A stretch of 10,522 bases of DNA, from assembly GCA_964358085.1 (NCBI GenBank), contig CAYHNU010000023.1:1-10522 (forward strand). The letters are read 5' to 3'. Shown here in pieces: positions 5,336 to 10,522 of this stretch; within the stretch, counting starts at the first letter, position 1, and every line of letters begins with the position of its first letter. Made by a program: the position numbers and the translations under genes. This DNA comes from GWC2-45-19 sp964358085 (GTDB lineage: Bacteria > Patescibacteriota > Microgenomatia > CAZETR01 > Amesbacteraceae). Under the pieces are notes generated by a model that saw only the letters and a list, made by a program, of their open reading frames with translations, did no database searches and had not been told where the DNA came from.

Positions 5336-5404
5336 GGTCCGATGTTACATCGGACCACCCCTCTTAATTCGAGCTTGCGGCTCGCGTCTCCGACGTAAGA
5401 GGGG
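5336..5404. repeat. Compound palindromic element (REP-like or structured RNA)
   Basis: Two adjacent perfect inverted repeats fill the gap between lon and tRNA-Glu. The first is a 9-bp stem with a 3-nt loop (5336-5344 with 5348-5356). One base later comes a 9-bp outer stem (5358-5366 with 5396-5404). This encloses two further hairpins: 5370-5374 with 5380-5384 (5 bp, 5-nt loop) and 5385-5388 with 5392-5395 (4 bp, 3-nt loop). Almost every base is paired, on either strand. It begins 13 nt after the lon stop in lon's direction and has no T-run, so it is not a standard intrinsic terminator. It could be a dispersed REP-like element, an mRNA 3'-end stabiliser or a small RNA; sequence alone does not decide. 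Confidence 0.7.
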
Positions 5405-5417
5405 AAATAGATGGAGG

Positions 5418-7817
5418 TTAGGCGATGGCGGTGAGAAAGGGGCGGGTGGAGGGGGCGGATTTGGTGGGAGAGAGGCGCAAGGCTAATTTGAGAACGTCGT
5501 CAAGATGGGAAACGAAGAAAAACTCCATATCGTTTCTAACGCTGGTTGGCACGTCCTCCAATAAATCTTTTTTGTTCTCTTTGGGAAGAATGACCCGGGT
5601 GATGCCGGCGCGATGTGCGCTGATGACTTTTTCTTTGACCCCGCCGATTTCCAGCACCCGGCCGCGGAGAGTGATTTCTCCGGTCATGGCGGTGTCCCGG
5701 CGGACGGGAATCTTAGTGAAAGCGGAAATGAGGGCGGTAGCCAGGGCGATGCCGGCCGACGGCCCGTCTTTAGGAGTAGCCCCTTCAGGGACGTGGATGT
5801 GGACGTCGGTCTTTTTGTAAAAATCTTCTTTAAGACCTAAGCGTTGCCAGCGGGAACGGATATAGGAATAGGCGGCCTGGGCCGATTCTTTCATAACATC
5901 CCCCAGCTGGCCGGTGAGTTTGAGCTCCCCTTTACCGGGCATGAGAGCAACTTCGATAAATAAGATATCTCCGCCGGCTTCGGTGTAAGCTAAACCGGTG
6001 GACATACCTACTTCGTCCTGTTTCTCCGCCAGTGTCTCGGGGAAACGATGAGCCCCCAGATACTTGCGAACGTCTATGGTGGAGATGGTATGTGAAATGC
6101 GTTTGCGGTCGGCTACTTGGCGGGCAAGTTTCCTGACTATTTTGGCCAAGTTTCTTTCTAGGTCGCGGACGCCCGCTTCCCGGGTGTAACGGCGGGTAAT
6201 CTCCTTGATAGCCGCTGTTTCGATTTTAAGGGTTTTGGAGAGTCCTCCATTGACAACCTGCTTGGACCACAGGTAATCGGCGGCGATGTGGTGTTTTTCG
6301 TCCAGGGTGTAGCCGGGAAAAGTGATAATTTCCAAGCGGTCGCGCAGGGCCGGGGGGATAGTATCCAGCATGTTGGCGGTAGTGATAAACATGACCTGGG
6401 ACAGGTCAAAGGGGACTTCCAGATAATGGTCGGAAAATTCTTTATTTTGTTCCGGATCTAGGGCCTCCAGGAGAGCCGAGGAAGGATCACCGCGGAAATC
6501 ATTTCCTAATTTGTCTATTTCGTCCAGCATGAAGACCGGATTTCGGGTGCCGGCGTTTTTGATGCCCTGGATGATGCGCCCCGGCATAGCCCCGACGTAA
6601 GTTCTTCTGTGGCCGCGGATTTCGGCTTCGTCGCGGATACCGCCCAGGGAAATACGGACAAATTTGCGGCCCAGGGCGCGGGCAATAGATTTACCAATAG
6701 AAGTTTTACCTACACCCGGAGGACCAACAAAACAAAGAATGGTGGGAGATTGCTGGCCGTCGGCAGACGGTTGCTTCTGGCGCAATTTCATGACAGCCAG
6801 GTACTCTACAACCCTTTCTTTGACTTTTTTCAAACCATAATGATCGGCATCTAAGACTTTGGCGGCGGATGAAATGGAAACATGATTGGGCGACAGTTTG
6901 GCCCAGGGCATATCTGCCAGCCAATCTAAATAAGTTCTGATGTAATTGCTTTCCGGATTATTAGGGTTCATGTGGGACAGGCGGGAAAGTTCTTTCTCGG
7001 CTTTATGCTTGGTTTCCAGCGGCATTTTGGCGGCTTTGATACGGCGTCTCAAGTCCCCCAGATCGCTGTCTTCATCTTCCTCGCTTTCATCGGAACCCAA
7101 CTTCTTTAATTCGTCCTTGATGGTGCGTCCACGCTCGCGCAGAATCTGCTCGCGCATGTTGCGCTCGAATTTGGCCTGGGTTTTAGAAGCGATGGAACGT
7201 TCCAGGTCCATAACTTTAACCTCGTGGGCCAAGTGCTGGAGAACTTTTTCCAGGCGGTCGTTGACAGACAGAGTCTGCAAAAGTTCTTGCTTGATGGCGG
7301 TAGTAAGGTCTAGAGAGTTGGCAACTTGATCGGCCAGCTCGGCGGTGGAAACCCCAGACATGAGGCGCATAAAGACCAGAAAATCCATGGATTTACCCAG
7401 ATCGAAAGCCTTTTTGTATTCGGAGACAATTTGTTTGGCCAGGGCTATTTGGGTGTCGGATTGAACTTGGGGTTCGGGGAGTGGTTCGGCAGTGGCTACA
7501 AAAAACGGATCGGTGGTGGTGACTGGCCCGAGTCGGACCCGACTAATACCGCGGACTACGGCAAATAATTCGTTGCCGGAGGAAACTACCTGCTCGATAA
7601 CACACAAAGTGCCCACCTCGTAGAGGTCCTGGGGTTCGGGATTGGCCACCGGTTGGCGCTGGGCCACAAAAACGGCCTGTTTATCGGCGGCGAAAGCGGC
7701 TTGGATGCCGGCGCTGCTTCTGGGACGGCCAAAAGTGAGAACGGCGTCGGTGTGGGGAAAAACAACACCTTCGCGGAGGGCGATAACGGGGTAGATTTTT
7801 GAAGGAAGAGTATCCAT
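5418..7817 (-). CDS. lon: ATP-dependent protease Lon (LonA type)
   Basis: A 799-aa cytoplasmic AAA+ serine protease that unfolds and degrades damaged and short-lived regulatory proteins. The N-terminal substrate-binding LON domain (about 8-200, KIYPVIALREGVVFPHT) is followed by a charged coiled-coil region (about 205-285). The ATPase module has Walker A GPPGVGKT (365-372) and Walker B FMLDEID (429-435), with IRGHRRTYVGAMPGR between them. The protease domain has the catalytic Ser687 (PKDGPSAG) and Lys730 (GGVKEK), spaced 43 residues apart as in E. coli Lon. All key residues are present and the length is typical. The acidic run GSDESEEDEDSD (241-252) is a linker. The gene is last in its strand run, 18 nt after the PAP2 gene. 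No heat-shock operator is visible. A compound palindrome follows its stop. Confidence 0.97.
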   Translation of the reverse strand: MDTLPSKIYPVIALREGVVFPHTDAVLTFGRPRSSAGIQAAFAADKQAVFVAQRQPVANPEPQDLYEVGTLCVIEQVVSSGNELFAVVRGISRVRLGPVTTTDPFFVATAEPLPEPQVQSDTQIALAKQIVSEYKKAFDLGKSMDFLVFMRLMSGVSTAELADQVANSLDLTTAIKQELLQTLSVNDRLEKVLQHLAHEVKVMDLERSIASKTQAKFERNMREQILRERGRTIKDELKKLGSDESEEDEDSDLGDLRRRIKAAKMPLETKHKAEKELSRLSHMNPNNPESNYIRTYLDWLADMPWAKLSPNHVSISSAAKVLDADHYGLKKVKERVVEYLAVMKLRQKQPSADGQQSPTILCFVGPPGVGKTSIGKSIARALGRKFVRISLGGIRDEAEIRGHRRTYVGAMPGRIIQGIKNAGTRNPVFMLDEIDKLGNDFRGDPSSALLEALDPEQNKEFSDHYLEVPFDLSQVMFITTANMLDTIPPALRDRLEIITFPGYTLDEKHHIAADYLWSKQVVNGGLSKTLKIETAAIKEITRRYTREAGVRDLERNLAKIVRKLARQVADRKRISHTISTIDVRKYLGAHRFPETLAEKQDEVGMSTGLAYTEAGGDILFIEVALMPGKGELKLTGQLGDVMKESAQAAYSYIRSRWQRLGLKEDFYKKTDVHIHVPEGATPKDGPSAGIALATALISAFTKIPVRRDTAMTGEITLRGRVLEIGGVKEKVISAHRAGITRVILPKENKKDLLEDVPTSVRNDMEFFFVSHLDDVLKLALRLSPTKSAPSTRPFLTAIA

Positions 7818-7835
7818 TTCTTAGCAGTCTAGCAT

Positions 7836-8294
7836 TTAGAGTGATAATCTGTCAAGGAGTTTGTGGACGTGCAGGCGGTGGGCGGTCCAGGCGACCACGG
7901 AACCGATAACTATGCCCCCTAAAATATCTAATGGGTAGTGAACTCCACCCAAGATGCGGCTGACTCCGATGGCTAAACTGAAAATGATGAGGGGGATACC
8001 CCATTTATACTTGTGCAGATAGAAGGACACGGAAATGGCAAAGGCGGCGGCAGTGTGATTGCTGGGAAAAGATCCGTCGGAGGAATAACCGGCCAAGGGG
8101 GCATTACCATTGGTTACAAACGGCCTGGGGACAGCGAAAAAATCTTTGAGGAATTTGCTAATGAGCCAGGCCACAAAGGCGCTAATGACGGCATGAAGGA
8201 CCATCTCCCGCTTTTTCTTTAACCAGAGAACAGGTAACAGAGAAAAGAGAAAAAAAATAGCGTAGTCCGCGAAAAATATGATAAGACTATTCAT
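7836..8294 (-). CDS. PAP2-family membrane phosphatase (possible undecaprenyl-PP phosphatase)
   Basis: A 152-aa integral membrane lipid phosphatase. The three PAP2 motifs are complete: KDFFAVPRP (Lys50...Arg57-Pro58), PSNH (77-80, His80) and SRILGGVHYPLD (112-123, His119, Asp123). Hydrophobic segments flank them (about 4-24, 33-48, 82-93, 99-113, 124-137). Proteins of this size and type often recycle undecaprenyl pyrophosphate for wall synthesis (BcrC-like), which fits the L,D-transpeptidase next door, but phosphatidylglycerophosphate or another lipid is possible. I prefer ATG 8294, which overlaps the upstream stop by 8 nt (8287-8294). A GTG at 8306 would add only four residues. Confidence 0.88.
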   Translation of the reverse strand: MNSLIIFFADYAIFFLFSLLPVLWLKKKREMVLHAVISAFVAWLISKFLKDFFAVPRPFVTNGNAPLAGYSSDGSFPSNHTAAAFAISVSFYLHKYKWGIPLIIFSLAIGVSRILGGVHYPLDILGGIVIGSVVAWTAHRLHVHKLLDRLSL

Positions 8295-8949
8295 GGACGA
8301 CGACACGAGTGCCGGGGTTGGAGTCGGTGGACCGGACGGCCCATTGACCTTCGGGGACTTGCGGATCGGTCCAGTAAAATAACTTTTCGGCGATGGGGGT
8401 AGGAGCGTTGACGCATCCGTGGCTCATGGGTTTACCGAAATTCTGATGCCAATAGGTGCCATGAATGCCAAAGTCGCCTTTGAAAAACATGGCGTAGGGA
8501 ACGTTGGGTAAATAGTAGTAAGTGTTGGTGGCCCGATTGCCGCCTTCCATTTTAGTAGCTCGGACTTTGTACCAGATGGCGTACTCTCCCGGCGGAGTCT
8601 TGCCCCACAACCCGGAGGAAATTAAACTTTCCAAAAAAATGGAGTTGCCCTGGTGGGCGATAAGTTTCTGATCTGACAGATCGACCTCTATCCACTTTTT
8701 GTCGGTGGAGGTACCCAGAACTTTTTTCTGGGACTCGGATAGAGTTTCGGCTAATGAGGTGAGAGGAGTAATAGGTAAGTTATTCCAAACGGCGATCGTC
8801 TGGGTGGGATCAATTCCGGTTTTGGATAGATCGGCAGGACAGCCGGCGAAACTTTGGGCCTTGGAAACAGAGAGGAAAGTGAGACGGATAACGCCGATAG
8901 CCATGGCAGTACCCACAATGAGGAAAATCATGGGTTTAGTCAGCTGCAT
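8287..8949 (-). CDS. L,D-transpeptidase (YkuD domain)
   Basis: A 220-aa protein with an N-terminal membrane anchor or signal segment (about 7-28), a linker of about 55 residues and a YkuD catalytic domain (about 85-218). L,D-transpeptidases form 3-3 peptidoglycan crosslinks or attach proteins to the wall, acting outside the membrane. The active-site block is present: His163 in GIHGTYW and SHGCVN with Ser176, His177, Gly178 and the nucleophile Cys179. Asn181 occupies the position where the classic motif has Arg. The conserved TPPGEYAIW loop (118-126) is seen. ATG 8949 lies 4 nt after the HMA gene stop with no Shine-Dalgarno, so coupling is likely. Its own stop overlaps the PAP2 gene. Confidence 0.92.
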   Translation of the reverse strand: MQLTKPMIFLIVGTAMAIGVIRLTFLSVSKAQSFAGCPADLSKTGIDPTQTIAVWNNLPITPLTSLAETLSESQKKVLGTSTDKKWIEVDLSDQKLIAHQGNSIFLESLISSGLWGKTPPGEYAIWYKVRATKMEGGNRATNTYYYLPNVPYAMFFKGDFGIHGTYWHQNFGKPMSHGCVNAPTPIAEKLFYWTDPQVPEGQWAVRSTDSNPGTRVVVHE

Positions 8950-8953
8950 GCGA

Positions 8954-9163
8954 TCAATCTACTACTTTATATCCCGTTTTGGCAATAGTGGATTTTATAA
9001 TTTCGGGACTTATTTTTGAATTATCAAATTCTACAGCGGTTTCTTGCCTGGCGTAGTTGGTTTGGGAATTTTTTACACCAGGCACTTCTTCCAGGTCCAT
9101 GTCGATATTAAGCGCGCAGGCTACACAATGCATCCCAGAAATTTTGAAAGTTTGTTTGGTCAT
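8954..9163 (-). CDS. HMA-domain metallochaperone (CopZ-like)
   Basis: A 69-aa soluble protein that is a single heavy-metal-associated domain with a beta-alpha-beta-beta-alpha-beta pattern. The metal site is GMHCVACA (10-17) with Cys13 and Cys16, and the usual C-terminal TGYKVVD is present. Such domains carry Cu(I), or sometimes Hg or Zn, to membrane transporters. Its ATG overlaps the stop of the TauE/cupredoxin gene by one base (TAATG at 9161-9165), so the two are translationally coupled. In other bacteria an HMA domain is fused to a TauE/SafE-type membrane domain, which supports a shared task. It has no transmembrane segment. Copper is the most likely metal given the cupredoxin neighbour, but this is an inference. 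Confidence 0.9.
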   Translation of the reverse strand: MTKQTFKISGMHCVACALNIDMDLEEVPGVKNSQTNYARQETAVEFDNSKISPEIIKSTIAKTGYKVVD

Positions 9164-10158
9164 TAATTAATTACGTTTATGGTGCCGGTGTACATGCCCA
9201 TGCCGCAGGCGAAGGTAAGAAGGCCGGTTTGGGTAGGCGTAAAAGTAACACCGGTAGTACCGGTTGGAGGCAGAACTTTGGTGATATTAAGAGTGGGAAT
9301 CGTAAAGACAGAAGCGCAGGAATAAGTACCTTGGGTGACTAAACTTAAATTAACCGGCTGGTTAATTTTGACAGAAAAATTGTGAGGAGAATAGCCATTG
9401 TTGAAGACGTTAATGGTAACGTCGTTGGTAGCGGCCGAAGCAACGGCTGGTGACAAAAACGTAGTTTTGAAAGCCCAGACCCAATTGTTAAATGAATATT
9501 TGGAGCCGGTTAAGACTAGGGCACCATTAATGGACATGAAGGCGACGAAGACGACTAGAAGAGCGGCGGATTTAAAAAATCTGACTCTAAAGCTTTCAGA
9601 TAATTTTGTGGTCAGCCAGCCAACAACCAAAAATAACGGCGCTGTGCCCAGGACAAAGGCAAACATTGTAATGGCGCCGGCCAAAGGATTGCCGGTAGAA
9701 ATAGCCAAAACTTCCATGGCTTGGGTGACACCACAAGGAATAAGAACGGTGAAGACACCTAAAATCGCCGGAGCAAAAACAGACGGATTCTTGGTTTGAC
9801 CCCGTAAAAGTTTACCTACCCATTTAGGTGGCTGGATGACGAAGTAGCGGAAAATAGGATGTATGTCGAGCATGCTGCCAGCCAATCCCAACATAAAAAC
9901 GGCGGCGACAACTTGAAACCAGATACGCATTGTTGTGGTGAGCTGGAAAAGAGAACCGAAATAGCCTAAAAGGGCTCCGAGGAGAGTGTAAGCAAGAAGT
10001 TTGCTAATTAAAAAAACCATTGTGGGAATGGCGTCATGAAGTTTGCCTTTTTTTTCTGCCGTGGTAGCTAGAGTGGCAGTTAACAACCCTCCCTGGACGG
10101 CCAAGCAGGAAAGACCGCCCGTAGTCAAACCCGTTAAAAAAATTAGCCAATAGTTCAT
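9163..10158 (-). CDS. TauE/SafE-DsbD-like membrane protein with C-terminal cupredoxin domain
   Basis: A 331-aa fusion. Residues about 1-220 form six or so hydrophobic segments of the TauE/SafE, UreH or DsbD transmembrane type. Each half has one cysteine: Cys18 in GGLSCLAVQGG and Cys142 in LIPCGVTQAME. This matches the paired membrane cysteines of DsbD/CcdA proteins that pass electrons across the membrane. After a short linker rich in Ala and Ser (235-245), residues about 246-331 form a cupredoxin-like beta domain with potential copper ligands His259, Cys281, Cys318, Met320 and Met322 (FACGMGMYTG). The gene lies 6 nt after the thioredoxin gene and overlaps HMA by 1 nt. It may move copper, reductant or both; the two activities cannot be separated from sequence. 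ATG 10158 fits the first membrane helix. Confidence 0.85.
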   Translation of the reverse strand: MNYWLIFLTGLTTGGLSCLAVQGGLLTATLATTAEKKGKLHDAIPTMVFLISKLLAYTLLGALLGYFGSLFQLTTTMRIWFQVVAAVFMLGLAGSMLDIHPIFRYFVIQPPKWVGKLLRGQTKNPSVFAPAILGVFTVLIPCGVTQAMEVLAISTGNPLAGAITMFAFVLGTAPLFLVVGWLTTKLSESFRVRFFKSAALLVVFVAFMSINGALVLTGSKYSFNNWVWAFKTTFLSPAVASAATNDVTINVFNNGYSPHNFSVKINQPVNLSLVTQGTYSCASVFTIPTLNITKVLPPTGTTGVTFTPTQTGLLTFACGMGMYTGTINVIN

Positions 10159-10164
10159 AGTTAC

Positions 10165-10515
10165 TTAGTTACTTGGTAATTCGCAGCCGGAAATTTTTGA
10201 TAAACCAAGTAAACCTTGTTCACCTTCATATTTGGTGCCGTTGGCGTCGATCCAGGTAGGATAACCATTAACGCCGGCATCCAGGCATTTTTTGGTTTCT
10301 TGGGTGCATTCGACGTAGGGCACATATTTAAATGAACTACCAAAGGCTTTCTTTTCGTTTTGGCAGTGGGAACACCAGTAGGCCCCGTACATGGTCAGTT
10401 TCTTTTCGGTTAAACACTGTGCAAACACATCGTAATTTTTAGATTCTTGCGGTTTGCGGGAAACTAAAAAATAGATACTAGAAATTAGAACTACAGCGAT
10501 AAGCAAATACTTCAT
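10165..10515 (-). CDS. Membrane-anchored thioredoxin-fold protein
   Basis: A 116-aa protein with an N-terminal hydrophobic anchor (about 3-19) followed by a small thioredoxin domain exposed outside the membrane. The redox motif is YWCSHC (Cys48, Cys51) and the cis-proline is Pro86 in NGYPTW. Four more cysteines (34, 70, 77, 111) are present; 34, 70 and 77 could form structural disulfides. The domain resembles the thioredoxin part found alone or fused to vitamin K epoxide reductase (VKOR) proteins, including the C-terminal GYPTW...YEGEQGL...SGC pattern. It may be the partner that exchanges electrons with the neighbouring DsbD-like protein 6 nt downstream. ATG 10515 lies 7 nt from the window edge, so its promoter or an upstream gene is not visible. 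Confidence 0.88.
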   Translation of the reverse strand: MKYLLIAVVLISSIYFLVSRKPQESKNYDVFAQCLTEKKLTMYGAYWCSHCQNEKKAFGSSFKYVPYVECTQETKKCLDAGVNGYPTWIDANGTKYEGEQGLLGLSKISGCELPSN

Positions 10516-10522
10516 TATTCTT

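Noticed and set aside
5336..5404. Rho-independent terminator for lon
   Set aside because: The stems are strong but no T-run follows on the minus strand, so I list it as a compound palindrome instead.
1..10522. CRISPR array, prophage genes or rRNA
   Set aside because: No spaced direct repeats, Cas genes, phage structural genes or rRNA signatures were seen.

Overview
This window looks like a piece of a small-genome bacterium of the Candidate Phyla Radiation (Patescibacteria). That is an inference from three things: the DUF5674 gene with its characteristic small partner, the tightly packed same-strand gene strings with 1-8 nt overlaps and few Shine-Dalgarno sites, and the compact cell-envelope and redox genes. 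The genetic code looks standard: TGA is the natural stop of lysS and of both plus-strand genes.

Layout. (1) 1-804, plus strand: a two-gene unit, DUF5674 plus an unnamed 115-aa protein, overlapping by ATGA. (2) 1008-2420, minus strand: a DUF5615 PIN-like toxin gene cut in two by a decayed IS30-family element (about 1106-2179). The missing 3' end of the toxin lies on the far side of the insertion, in frame. The element has 28-bp imperfect inverted repeats and a transposase with an in-frame TGA and no plausible ATG start. A hairpin covers the transposase Shine-Dalgarno site. (3) 2413-5126, minus strand: greA, lysS, an HD-domain protein, a DUF433 antitoxin and the DUF5615 toxin form one operon-like run. 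A near-consensus promoter (5190-5218) precedes it, and an intrinsic terminator sits just before the greA start codon. (4) 5223-5297, minus strand: tRNA-Glu(CTC). (5) 5336-5404: an elaborate palindromic element between the tRNA and lon. (6) 5418-10515, minus strand: a six-gene run in transcription order: membrane-anchored thioredoxin, TauE/DsbD-like membrane protein with a cupredoxin tail, HMA metallochaperone, L,D-transpeptidase, PAP2 phosphatase and Lon protease. Its promoter lies beyond the right edge.

How the parts work together. The first three genes of the six-gene run suggest an envelope thiol and copper relay: HMA in the cytoplasm, a two-cysteine membrane carrier, an exported cupredoxin and an exported thioredoxin. 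The next two point to cell-wall crosslinking and lipid-carrier recycling, and Lon handles protein quality control. The greA-lysS run joins transcription and translation housekeeping genes to a toxin-antitoxin pair that the insertion sequence has broken. The most distinctive observations are the reconstructed split toxin, the read-through-blocking hairpin of the IS, the terminator in the greA leader and the cloverleaf-like palindrome at 5336-5404.
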